A stretch of DNA of 64,000 bases from CALSMU01 sp965230225. Its GTDB lineage: Bacteria; Bacteroidota; Bacteroidia; Flavobacteriales_D; Parvicellaceae. Below are positions 34,683-43,003 of the stretch, piece by piece; position 1 is the stretch's first letter; each line of letters starts with the position of its first letter. The DNA lies in NCBI GenBank assembly GCA_965230225.1, contig CBDDKM010000008.1:124001-188000 (forward strand). Direction: 5' to 3'. The position numbers and the translations under genes were made by a program. Below the pieces are notes generated by a model. It was not told the origin of the DNA. It did no database searches and saw nothing but the letters and a program-made list of their open reading frames with translations.

Positions 34683-35068
34683 CGTGGTTTAGGTCTTGAT
34701 TACGAAGAAACGAAAAACCTTAATACCATTTAGTTGATTTTGCTCTTGTCAACCAAAAAAGGGTATTTCCCCCCTAATGTTGCAGTATCTACCCTAATGG
34801 ATTTTAAGTATTTTTTCGGATTGTATAAAATATTAGTTCTTCGTTCATTTGTAGGTTAATGCAAAGGCTAACATCAAATTCAGCGTTTTTTCTACCCTCA
34901 ATATTCGCTAATTATAAAATGATTCAGCTTTTAAATATTTGATAAAAATGTAAAATATAAGCAAAAACTGATTTTTTCTAAAGAATCATAATTACATTGA
35001 TTTCATTAGTTAGTCAGATTATACTATTTATCTTAGTCAGCTTATATTAAACTGAGCAGGTAGAATAA
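34683..35068. other. AT-rich divergent control region between nuclease and dnd operon
   Basis: 386 bases, no gene seen. It holds repeated ACCC-type boxes (TACCCTAATGG near 34790, TACCCTCAAT near 34900) similar to the arms of the inverted repeat at 33889, and a direct repeat at 35010-35046 just before dndC. No full consensus promoter was found. Confidence 0.5.
35010..35046. promoter_or_regulatory. Direct repeat TTAGTCAG(A/C)TTATA before dndC
   Basis: Two 14-base copies at 35010-35023 and 35033-35046, 23 bases apart (about two helical turns), ending 22 bases before the dndC start codon. Position fits an operator or tandem activator sites. Confidence 0.6.
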
Positions 35069-36400
35069 ATGTCAAAGAGAATAGATTACATCATCGATGA
35101 AATAGTAGACCAATACCTACTAGAAGATGATAATTATAGGCCATGGATAATTGGTTTTAGTGGGGGAAAGGATTCAACTGTACTTCTTCAATTAATCTGG
35201 AAAGCACTAGAAAAGGTTAAAGATTTTAGTGGAATTGTTAGAAGGGATATATATGTGGTATGCAACGACACTATGGTCGAAAACCCCATCATATCCAACT
35301 ATGTAAACGGTGTATTGGGTAAGATTGAAGAAGCTGCAAGAGATCAAGACCTTCCGGTGAGAGTTCAAAAAACAATTCCTCGTTTAGAAGATTCATTCTG
35401 GATCAATTTAATTGGAAAAGGATATCCAGTTCCTAATAATTCTTTCAGATGGTGCACTGATAAATTAAAAATCAAACCTACTTCCAGGTTTGTTGTTGAG
35501 CAAGTAGATGAAAAGGGGGAAGCAATAATTGTTGTTGGTACCAGAGCTGATGAAAGCGCTAATCGAGCTCGTTCTTTTAAGAAAAATGAAATTCGAGGTA
35601 ATCGACTAACAAAACATCCTAACCATCAAAACACTTACGTATATGCTCCAATTAGGTATTTATTGCTAGAGGAAATATGGTATATCATTAACACAATGCC
35701 GTCTCCTTGGGGAGCTAATAATGAAGAGCTATATCAAATATATGCCGATGCAAGTGCTGATGACTATGAATGCCCAACAATGGTAACCAACAATAAACAC
35801 TCTTCCTGTGGACAAAGTAGATTTGGATGTTGGACATGTACATTAGTCAAAAAAGATAAGTCAATGTCTGCACTAATTGATAATGGGATTACTTGGTTAG
35901 CTCCTCTATTAAAATATCGAGATCAATTATACGATGAGAGAAATCTTCTTGAAAACCGAATGCCAACAACGAGAAATGGAAGGCCCGCTGTCAACGGTAT
36001 GGGGACATATAAAGCTGAATATCGAGCGAAGCTACTAAAGCGCTTATTAAATATCCAAAAAGGGATCCAAAAAGAAAGGCCTGATCTCGAATTAATTACT
36101 AATCAAGAATTAGTTGCAATACAGGTGATATGGTATAGAGATTTCATTTTTAAAAATAAAGTATCTCAGATATATAATTCAGTATATAAACAAGAGTTTG
36201 ACATGAAAAATCAAGACGAGAACTATAGGAAAGAAGAAGAGCTTCTTAGTGAAGTATGTAAAAACGAGAAAGAATTCGAATTGATTCAAGATCATCTAAA
36301 CCTATTGAAAAACAAAGCTCTTCTTACTAGAAAGCATGGTTTAAAGGCAGATTTAGAAAAAAGAATTGAAGAGTACATTAAGCCTAAAAAAAAGAAGTAA
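35069..36400 (+). CDS. dndC: DNA phosphorothioation protein DndC
   Basis: 443 aa. The PP-loop FSGGKDS (residues 30-36) is that of PAPS-reductase-like ATP pyrophosphatases, and the protein matches DndC over its length (RWCTDKLKI, VVGTRADES, NKHSSCGQSRFGCWTC). Cysteines at 129, 235, 247, 254 and 257 probably hold an iron-sulfur cluster. DndC activates the DNA backbone for replacement of a non-bridging oxygen by sulfur. It is first in a five-gene rightward operon. The cysteine desulfurase DndA is not in the window; a host IscS could supply sulfur. Confidence 0.92.
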   Translation: MSKRIDYIIDEIVDQYLLEDDNYRPWIIGFSGGKDSTVLLQLIWKALEKVKDFSGIVRRDIYVVCNDTMVENPIISNYVNGVLGKIEEAARDQDLPVRVQKTIPRLEDSFWINLIGKGYPVPNNSFRWCTDKLKIKPTSRFVVEQVDEKGEAIIVVGTRADESANRARSFKKNEIRGNRLTKHPNHQNTYVYAPIRYLLLEEIWYIINTMPSPWGANNEELYQIYADASADDYECPTMVTNNKHSSCGQSRFGCWTCTLVKKDKSMSALIDNGITWLAPLLKYRDQLYDERNLLENRMPTTRNGRPAVNGMGTYKAEYRAKLLKRLLNIQKGIQKERPDLELITNQELVAIQVIWYRDFIFKNKVSQIYNSVYKQEFDMKNQDENYRKEEELLSEVCKNEKEFELIQDHLNLLKNKALLTRKHGLKADLEKRIEEYIKPKKKK

Positions 36401-36401
36401 T

Positions 36402-38531
36402 ATGTTCATAAAAGAAATAGAGCTTAATAATTTCAGAATCTACAAAGGGACTAATAAAATAGGACTCTCTCCTGAAGGAGATAAAAATATTATAGTTGTC
36501 AGTGGAAAGAATGGTTTCGGAAAAACCACATTTCTAATGTCTCTAGTTTGGTGTCTTTATGGTCGTCAAATGGAGAAAGTTGACGAACTGTATAAAAAAG
36601 AGATTTGGGATAAAGGAGGCTATGGCAAATTTATTGGAAATAGCTTAAATCGTTTAGCCGGAACCAAAGGAGAAACAATATTTTCAGTTGCAGTTACTTT
36701 CACAAATGTCAAAATTCCAGATATTACCTGTAATGAGATTAAAATTATCCGTTCTTACAACACTAAAACTGGTACTTCAGAGAGTCTCGATATTCTGATT
36801 GATGGCTACCCAAATCAAATCACGGATGATTTAACCACTGATAATCAAAATGGTGGAGAAATTTTCATTCGGGAATTTATTCTTCCCATTGAAATTGCAA
36901 AGTTCTTCTTCTTTGATGCAGAGAAAATTGTTTCTCTTGCAGAAGTAAATTCTACCGAACAAAGAAAATCTCTTGGGATAGCCTACTCTGAAGTTTTGGG
37001 GATTCATAAATATGAAGAACTCAAGAATCAGCTTATCAGTATTCAGGATGACTATAGGAAAGAATCAGCCAAACCAGCTGATCAGAAGGCATTTATTGAT
37101 GTTGAAGCAAACATAGACAAAGCTCAAATCGAAATAAGTGAAGTTGAAGAAAGGATTGAAGAATTAACCCAAGAAAAAGTAGAAAAGAAAGACGAATCAG
37201 AGAAAATTCAAAGAACGCTTATTCAAGAAGGGAATCACATGTCTATTGAAGAAGTGAACGCTCTTAAAACAGAAGAAGACGAATTAGAAACTAAGATATC
37301 CGAATTACAAATTGAACTGAAAGAATTATTTGATTTGATTCCCTTTGGTTTGGCTGGTGAAACCTTAATGGACACATCTAAGCAACTTGCTGATGAACAG
37401 AGTCATAAACAAAATCAGTTTAGGCAAGATGATGTTGACAATAAAACGGATGACTTTTTGAATGATTTGGACCAAGTAAAAAATGAATCTAACGTTGTTG
37501 TTGATGTAAAGGTAAGAAGGTTTTATGAGGATAAAATCAAAGAATTGATCAAGAAGCACTTCTATGGGGACATCTCTGATCTTCCTCCAAATTTTGAAGC
37601 CTTTCACGATTTCTCAGAGGCACAATCCAATCAGTTAAATCAACTTATCAATAATTTAAAGCACTCATTTAAAGAAAGTTTCACCCGTCTTAACCATGAA
37701 TATACTCAGTCCAGAAACCAAATTGGAAACATTCAAAGAAAACTGAGGAAAGCTGAAAAAGATGCAGATGATTCTTATATCTCAGATCTTAGAAACAAAA
37801 AAGAATCTCTTGATAAATCTATAAGTGAAATAGAAATCAATTTAACTGATTGTAATCAAGAAATTGGAAGATTAACTAATGAATTAAAAACTTTCCGTCA
37901 GAAACAGACTGAACTGAGAAAGAAGATTGATATTTCAAAAGCAAATAAAAAGAAAAATGATGCGATTGAGAAGGAGATCAAAACATTGAAAAATTTCATT
38001 ATCAAATTCAAAGAGAAAAAGAAGCAATCTCTTGAATTGAAAATAAAAGATGGCTTAAATACATTAATGCATAAAAAAGACTTTATCAGTAGAGTCAATG
38101 TTGACATTAGTCTTTCGGGAGAAGATATTGAAATCAAGTTATTCACAACTGTTGATGGTAAAGAACAAAAAGTTGACAAAGGATCTCTTTCAATGGGAGA
38201 GCGACAAATGTATTCTTCTGCTCTTTTGAATGCTTTAGTTGATGAATCTAACATTGAATTCCCTGTCTTTATAGACAGTCCTATGCAGAAATTCGATAGA
38301 GAGCACGCTGAGAATATTATTAAACACTTCTACCCTAAAGTTTCTGACCAGGTTGTTCTTTTCCCATTGATCCATAAAGAGCTAACTGCTAGTGAATATA
38401 AACTGCTTAAGAAAAACGTTAGTAAATCTTACCTGATAAACAATTTGAGCAATGACAGTTCAACTTTCTTAGAAGTAGAACCTGAAGAATTAATTAGTAA
38501 ATACAACGATTTATATGTACCATCAAATTAA
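36402..38531 (+). CDS. dndD: DNA phosphorothioation ATPase DndD
   Basis: 709 aa from ATG 36402 (MFIKEIELNNFRIYKG), one base after the dndC stop; a longer frame would overlap dndC. SMC/RecN-type ATPase: Walker A SGKNGFGKTT (34-43), the DndD motif FFFDAEKI, long coiled coils in the middle, then the signature LSMGERQMYSSALLNALV and Walker B FPVFIDSPMQKFD. DndD gives the ATPase activity needed for DNA sulfur insertion. It overlaps the next gene by 17 bases. Confidence 0.92.
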   Translation: MFIKEIELNNFRIYKGTNKIGLSPEGDKNIIVVSGKNGFGKTTFLMSLVWCLYGRQMEKVDELYKKEIWDKGGYGKFIGNSLNRLAGTKGETIFSVAVTFTNVKIPDITCNEIKIIRSYNTKTGTSESLDILIDGYPNQITDDLTTDNQNGGEIFIREFILPIEIAKFFFFDAEKIVSLAEVNSTEQRKSLGIAYSEVLGIHKYEELKNQLISIQDDYRKESAKPADQKAFIDVEANIDKAQIEISEVEERIEELTQEKVEKKDESEKIQRTLIQEGNHMSIEEVNALKTEEDELETKISELQIELKELFDLIPFGLAGETLMDTSKQLADEQSHKQNQFRQDDVDNKTDDFLNDLDQVKNESNVVVDVKVRRFYEDKIKELIKKHFYGDISDLPPNFEAFHDFSEAQSNQLNQLINNLKHSFKESFTRLNHEYTQSRNQIGNIQRKLRKAEKDADDSYISDLRNKKESLDKSISEIEINLTDCNQEIGRLTNELKTFRQKQTELRKKIDISKANKKKNDAIEKEIKTLKNFIIKFKEKKKQSLELKIKDGLNTLMHKKDFISRVNVDISLSGEDIEIKLFTTVDGKEQKVDKGSLSMGERQMYSSALLNALVDESNIEFPVFIDSPMQKFDREHAENIIKHFYPKVSDQVVLFPLIHKELTASEYKLLKKNVSKSYLINNLSNDSSTFLEVEPEELISKYNDLYVPSN

Positions 38532-40098
38532 TATTACTACCTCAAAAAGCAATAAGGAAGTTGTACAGAAACTTACAAAAAAGCTACCCGCTGGAACCAA
38601 AGAAAATGTAATAGCTCGTATTGCGCTTGGATATTCATTGCAATCTGGAAAAAAGTTCTCAAAAGGAGAGTTTAACACTTATGATTCAGGTGGGAAAGAG
38701 TATAAGGATCATATTCTATTTGATGCAAAATATAGAGATTATTATATTGCTTTGATAAGCCAATACTATGAAGTTCACAATACCAATGACAATATTCCAA
38801 AGTATATTAAACTTCATATTGACCATGGTTTGGTATCCATGAATGATTTGTTTGAGAATAATCCAAAGTATACCATTTTCGATTTTCTGATAGACAATTT
38901 AGATAGAGGAATTTCGCATTTGGAAGATGTTGAAGTTAGTCTTGATGCAGTAAAAAACAATAATCAAAGTATTGAGAAAAGCTATTTTACTTCTCCACTT
39001 ATTATTGAAGTTGGAAACATTATTGGAGAACCAAATAACAAAATTGAGCTTGCACTAAATAAAATTGACTTATATAGTAATTGTCACATGGCTGTTGCTG
39101 GCAACTCGGGGACAGGTAAAACACAGTTTGCTTTGGAGTTACTGTCTCAAATTACTGAAAAGTCAAATGGAAAAGTGAACTTTATCTACCTTGATTTTAA
39201 AGGTCTAAAAAAGGATGACATCAAGTATTATGAACCTTTCTTTAAAAGGTCAAAATCAAAATATATTGATGCTCCTATCACTCCCTTCCCTTTAAACCCA
39301 TTAACATTTATTGATAACATCAATGATAAGAATAAGCTTATGGGGATAAGCAAATTTGTAGACATTATCTCCAAGTACACTCCTTCTATGGGTAAGAAAC
39401 AAGAGCAAAAATTAAAAGATGCAACCAAAGAAGCATTCCTCGACCAAAAGACTGGGAATTATCCTACCATTGGAGAAGTCAAAGACAAATTACTCGAAAG
39501 TTATGAAGGAAAGGTAGATACACTTACTGAGGTCATGACAAGCTTGAGTGATTATGAAATTTTCGAATCCAAACCTAAAGGAAACTTTCTCAATCAAAAT
39601 TACTACTTGTCCCTTTCTGGTGATCTACCAAATGAAGTAAGATTCACCTCTACATTCCTTGTTATCAACTATATATACAACACTTTCATGAATATGGAAA
39701 ACTCTCCTGTTGAGGAGGGTAATAAAGGAATTCGATACGTTCTACTTATAGATGAAGCTCATGTCATTTTTAAGGAAAAGAAATCTCAAGATCTTCTTGA
39801 AAAGATCTTGAGAGAAATCCGCTCCAAAGGTGTTTCTGTGGTTCTATTGTCACAAGGTATTGAGGAGTTTAATCAACCAAGTTTTGATTTTTCAAGTATG
39901 TGTGAAATTGCTTTTTTGCTGAACATTAAAAACAAAGGGAACCTGAAGATGATAAATAAGTTCCTTGGTATTAGTGAAAAAGAATCTATGAAAGTGAAAA
40001 AGAGTATGGAGAATATTGAGAATGGCCAAGCCATTTCCAATATGAAAGAGTTTGAAGCGGGAAATCTATTTACGTTGAATCAATTTGTTAATACTTGA
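38515..40098 (+). CDS. dndE: DndE fused to a HerA/FtsK-like ATPase
   Basis: 527 aa. Residues 1-107 match DndE (ENVIARIALGYSLQSGK, GKEYKDHILFDAKYRDYYIAL, KYIKLHIDHGL), the small nicked-DNA-binding subunit of about 110 residues. The remaining 400 residues are a P-loop ATPase: Walker A AGNSGTGKT (195-203), Walker B VLLIDEAHVIF, and a sensor LLSQG near residue 447, most like HerA/VirB4-type motors. Stand-alone DndE is the usual form; DndE-helicase fusions (I recall the name DndEi) exist in some lineages. The motor may open DNA for modification or give the system its restriction step. Confidence 0.85.
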   Translation: MYHQINITTSKSNKEVVQKLTKKLPAGTKENVIARIALGYSLQSGKKFSKGEFNTYDSGGKEYKDHILFDAKYRDYYIALISQYYEVHNTNDNIPKYIKLHIDHGLVSMNDLFENNPKYTIFDFLIDNLDRGISHLEDVEVSLDAVKNNNQSIEKSYFTSPLIIEVGNIIGEPNNKIELALNKIDLYSNCHMAVAGNSGTGKTQFALELLSQITEKSNGKVNFIYLDFKGLKKDDIKYYEPFFKRSKSKYIDAPITPFPLNPLTFIDNINDKNKLMGISKFVDIISKYTPSMGKKQEQKLKDATKEAFLDQKTGNYPTIGEVKDKLLESYEGKVDTLTEVMTSLSDYEIFESKPKGNFLNQNYYLSLSGDLPNEVRFTSTFLVINYIYNTFMNMENSPVEEGNKGIRYVLLIDEAHVIFKEKKSQDLLEKILREIRSKGVSVVLLSQGIEEFNQPSFDFSSMCEIAFLLNIKNKGNLKMINKFLGISEKESMKVKKSMENIENGQAISNMKEFEAGNLFTLNQFVNT

Positions 40099-40101
40099 TT
40101 T

Positions 40102-40659
40102 ATGTTCGGAATAATTAATAAAAAAGAGAAACAATTTCTTGAAAAAATTGCTTCCAATAATACAGGAGAAAATTCTCTATGGAAAATTCCTAATATTATT
40201 ATACCACTAGCAGCAATAATTGCTGCTTTGATCATCTATGTATTGTTTTCAATTAGCGAATTTGACACACTCGTATTTATCAATTTAGTTATGAATGGTT
40301 GCCTACCACTAATTGCTTTAAATCAAATTAGTTTTTTGGGAACTCATATTTTTAAATATGATAAGTCTAAAGAAAAGGACCTAGGAATTGGGAGCATATA
40401 TTATCTAAGAACTAAATTAGATTATATGTTGAGAGGAATATTTGTTATAGGTCTTCTGATGTACGCATACCAAGTTGTGAAGTCTCCTTTTGATTCTTAC
40501 ATAACAATCTCAATCAGTTTAATTCTTTCGGTTCTCCTAATTGTAATTTCTAGTAAAACTTCTAAAAAGGTTTTCCTCCTACAAGAACACTTTATCAATC
40601 ATACCTATGATGCTGAAATGAGAGATGGCTCTGATGAACTAACAGCAAATTTCGAATAA
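40102..40659 (+). CDS. Membrane protein within the dnd operon
   Basis: 185 aa with four membrane helices in two pairs (about residues 28-48, 52-72, 110-127, 134-150; PLAAIIAALIIYVLFSI, FINLVMNGCLPLIAL, GIFVIGLLMYAYQVV, ITISISLILSVLLIVIS). No family was recognised. It lies three bases after the DndE-ATPase gene and one base before the DndB-like gene, so it belongs to the operon. Membrane proteins are not part of standard Dnd systems; in defence systems they often act as effectors. Confidence 0.75.
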   Translation: MFGIINKKEKQFLEKIASNNTGENSLWKIPNIIIPLAAIIAALIIYVLFSISEFDTLVFINLVMNGCLPLIALNQISFLGTHIFKYDKSKEKDLGIGSIYYLRTKLDYMLRGIFVIGLLMYAYQVVKSPFDSYITISISLILSVLLIVISSKTSKKVFLLQEHFINHTYDAEMRDGSDELTANFE

Positions 40660-40660
40660 C

Positions 40661-42001
40661 ATGGATAGTTTAAGCGGAAATTCTATACTTGGATTACCAG
40701 TCACTCAAAACAAACAAGAATTTGTTATTGGGGTATTCACTATAGAAAAAATCAGAAAGTTTACTCGTTACACGGAAAGGCTGATTGTTAATTATGATGA
40801 AAATAATCAGCCTGTTTACAATGATGAAGTACAAAGAAAAGTTGAACCTGACAGAGTTGGGAAAATAGCACAATTTCTAATAGATGACCCAAACGCTACC
40901 TTCCCTACTAACTTAGTAATTTCAATTCCAAACGAAGTTATTAACTCTCAGAAAATGAAAGGCAATTTCATGGAAATTGAATTAAATGATCGTGTCTTTG
41001 AAGAAGTCAATAAGAATAAAGGTGATATTTATTTAACAATAATTGATGGTCAACATAGAATTAAAGGTATTGAAGAAGCTATAATTATTCTTCAAAAAGA
41101 CATTAAAATTGCAGAACAAACTTTAAGAGGAGGAGCCTCTGAAAAAATTCAAAAAAAGTTAAAGAAGAATAGAGAAAGACTAAATGATCTTTTGAAAATA
41201 GAACTTGTAGTATCCTTTTTTATTGGAAAAACGCTTGAATATCAGGCAATGATTTTTTCAACGATCAATCGAACACAAAAAAGAGTATCTCAAAATTTAG
41301 TTTATAGTTTGTTTGGTTTAACAACATCTGATTCCCCTCAAAAAACAGCATTGCAAATTGTACTTGCCCTAAATGGACATAAAATGTCTCCCTTCTATAA
41401 AAGAATCAAACTCTATGGAGGGGATTACGAAAGATATATGAGCCCTCCTCTTTCGCAAGCTACAATGGTTAAATCAATAATTGATTTAATATCAGAAAAC
41501 ATTAAAGAATCAGAAAGTGACAGATTCAGAGATAGAGCAGAATTAAATAAGAGAAGTCCAGGTTCTTCAAAAATTTTACCATTTAGAAAACACTATGCTT
41601 TGAACAAAGACATAAACATTTCAAATTATCTATATTTTTACTTTAAAGCTGTTAAAGAGGTTTTTATTAATGATGCTGGCAACAGCTTTTGGGACCTTTC
41701 TAGCAATACAAATATTCTTCAAACTACGGTGGGGTACCAAGCATTACTAAAAATCCTAGTTGATATTATAGAGAACGAAGAAATTACAAATATTGCATCA
41801 GTGGAGGAGTATAGCAAACATTTAATAAATGCTTCTACTATTAATTTTGCTGATGGGAAAAGGTACCCTTTTGCCAATAAATCTAAAAATATCCTTTATT
41901 ATGATATTAGTTTGGCAATTTGGGCCCATGACCCATCCAATCCAAAAGATAACAGAATGGTTCTACTAGAAAAAGCGCTTCGTAAAAATGAGGAGAGGTA
42001 G
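40661..42001 (+). CDS. dndB: DGQHR-domain protein, DndB-like
   Basis: 446 aa. The motif TIIDGQHRIKGIEEA (near residue 128) defines the DGQHR family that includes DndB, the transcriptional regulator of dnd operons; RTQKRVSQNLVYSLF and the N-terminal LGLPVTQNKQEFVIGVFTIEKI also fit. It is usual for dndB to be separate or upstream; here it is the last gene. It could regulate the operon, possibly at the direct repeats before dndC. DGQHR proteins also occur in other defence clusters, so the DndB name rests partly on context. Confidence 0.8.
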   Translation: MDSLSGNSILGLPVTQNKQEFVIGVFTIEKIRKFTRYTERLIVNYDENNQPVYNDEVQRKVEPDRVGKIAQFLIDDPNATFPTNLVISIPNEVINSQKMKGNFMEIELNDRVFEEVNKNKGDIYLTIIDGQHRIKGIEEAIIILQKDIKIAEQTLRGGASEKIQKKLKKNRERLNDLLKIELVVSFFIGKTLEYQAMIFSTINRTQKRVSQNLVYSLFGLTTSDSPQKTALQIVLALNGHKMSPFYKRIKLYGGDYERYMSPPLSQATMVKSIIDLISENIKESESDRFRDRAELNKRSPGSSKILPFRKHYALNKDINISNYLYFYFKAVKEVFINDAGNSFWDLSSNTNILQTTVGYQALLKILVDIIENEEITNIASVEEYSKHLINASTINFADGKRYPFANKSKNILYYDISLAIWAHDPSNPKDNRMVLLEKALRKNEER

Positions 42002-42082
42002 CCCATTATTCATGTATCAATATTTCAGATTCATGAATACTAAGTCGATTCTATTTAATAAGGAAAATGCATTCTTAACGAA

Positions 42083-42106
42083 TTGTAACTCCACTTTGTA
42101 ACTCCA
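42083..42106. repeat. Direct repeat TTGTAACTCCA, 13-bp period
   Basis: Two exact 11-base copies at 42083-42093 and 42096-42106, between the last island gene and the tRNA. The first, extended to TTGTAACTCCACTT, nearly matches TTGTCAACTCCACTT at 15874-15888. It may be a remnant of an attachment site. Confidence 0.5.
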
Positions 42107-42127
42107 GCATAATTATTGGGCAAAAAA

Positions 42128-42153
42128 AAAGACTTACAAAATTGTAAGTCTTT
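42128..42153 (-). terminator. Rho-independent terminator of tRNA-Met
   Basis: AAAGACTTACAA and TTGTAAGTCTTT form a perfect stem; on the minus strand it is followed by a run of nine T. It lies 12 bases past the tRNA 3' end. Confidence 0.85.
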
Positions 42154-42165
42154 GATTTTCAGTAG

Positions 42166-42239
42166 TGGCGCGGGGGAGATTTGAACTCCCGACCTCAGGG
42201 TTATGAATCCTGCGCTCTAACCAACTGAGCTACCGCGCC
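42166..42239 (-). tRNA. tRNA-Met (anticodon CAT)
   Basis: 74 bases on the minus strand. Acceptor stem GGCGCGG / CCGCGCC, D arm with AGTTGGTTA loop, anticodon loop TTCATAA, T loop TTCAAAT; discriminator A, CCA not encoded. CAT could also be a lysidine-modified tRNA-Ile, but elongator Met is the default call. It marks the right border of the accessory island, with its 3' end facing the island. A -7-like element TATATTTG lies upstream on the minus strand (42336-42343). Confidence 0.95.
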
Positions 42240-42576
42240 GAAATTCTTTTTCAAGAAATAAATTCGATTTCAGATTTTAGTGCTTTAGTCGCTTAATTCC
42301 CTTCGGAATGTACTGCTGCGCCTGAAATCGGTGCGCAAATATATAAAACTTCCTTTTCCACACGAATGATTATTTACTTTTTTTTACCTGCAATTTTTAG
42401 CCAGTCAATAATCCACCTGATTTTTAAGCCTTTAACACTCCCCTATTCTCAATAGAAACAACCATTTATCGACATATTGTGTTATTCAAACAAAAATCAT
42501 GCTTCACAGAAAGTTTTTTTGCTATATTGCGCGCCATGATGCCACAGCATCACCATATTAATAAAGCTCTAAGAGA
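42240..42576. other. Non-coding stretch with a long-range inverted repeat
   Basis: 337 bases between the tRNA and the START-like gene. CGATTTCAG (42265-42273) and CTGAAATCG (42322-42330) are perfect inverted arms enclosing a small ATTCC/GGAAT hairpin. It would lie in the leader of the tRNA transcript if the TATATTTG element is used. The right half holds the promoter region of the next gene, without a clear consensus. Confidence 0.45.
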
Positions 42577-42957
42577 ATGGATAAAGTAAAATTCGAACTC
42601 GAATACATAATAAATACCTCACCACAAGTACTTTTTAATTGCCTAACCACCCCTAGTGGACTGTCTGAATGGTTTGCTGACGATGTAAACATCAAAGACG
42701 AGTACTTTACATTTATCTGGGATGGAAGTGAGGAAGTAGCACACTTATTAAAGTCTAAAAAAGGTGATTCTATCCGTTTCCAATGGGAAGATGACGAAGG
42801 AGAAGATTACTACTTCGAAATGGCGATCCAAATTGATGATTTGACCAAAGAAGTTGCTCTAATTATTACAGATTACGCTGAAGAAGACGAAATAGAAGAA
42901 GCAAAACTATTGTGGGACAACAACGTTGCTAAACTTCGTCAGGTAATTGGAGGATAA
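42577..42957 (+). CDS. START/AHSA1-like domain protein
   Basis: 126 aa. The pattern FELEYIINTSPQVLFNCLTT, LSEWFADDV, FTFIWDGSEE, IRFQWEDDE and the C-terminal helix LLWDNNVAKLRQVIGG is that of a small START-like (SRPBCC) domain with a hydrophobic cavity. Length is normal and it is very acidic. No catalytic residue is known for the group. First gene of the core region right of the tRNA; followed after 46 bases by the permease gene. Confidence 0.8.
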   Translation: MDKVKFELEYIINTSPQVLFNCLTTPSGLSEWFADDVNIKDEYFTFIWDGSEEVAHLLKSKKGDSIRFQWEDDEGEDYYFEMAIQIDDLTKEVALIITDYAEEDEIEEAKLLWDNNVAKLRQVIGG

Positions 42958-43003
42958 TTTTATTCACCTTTCTTCGTTTTTTAAAGTCTAAAAGCGATAC
43001 ATC

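Noticed and set aside
42166..42239. The tRNA-Met 3' end as integration site of the island
   Set aside because: I searched by eye for a copy of the tRNA 3' sequence at the left edge (15-18 kb) and after the integrase (33.3 kb) and found none.
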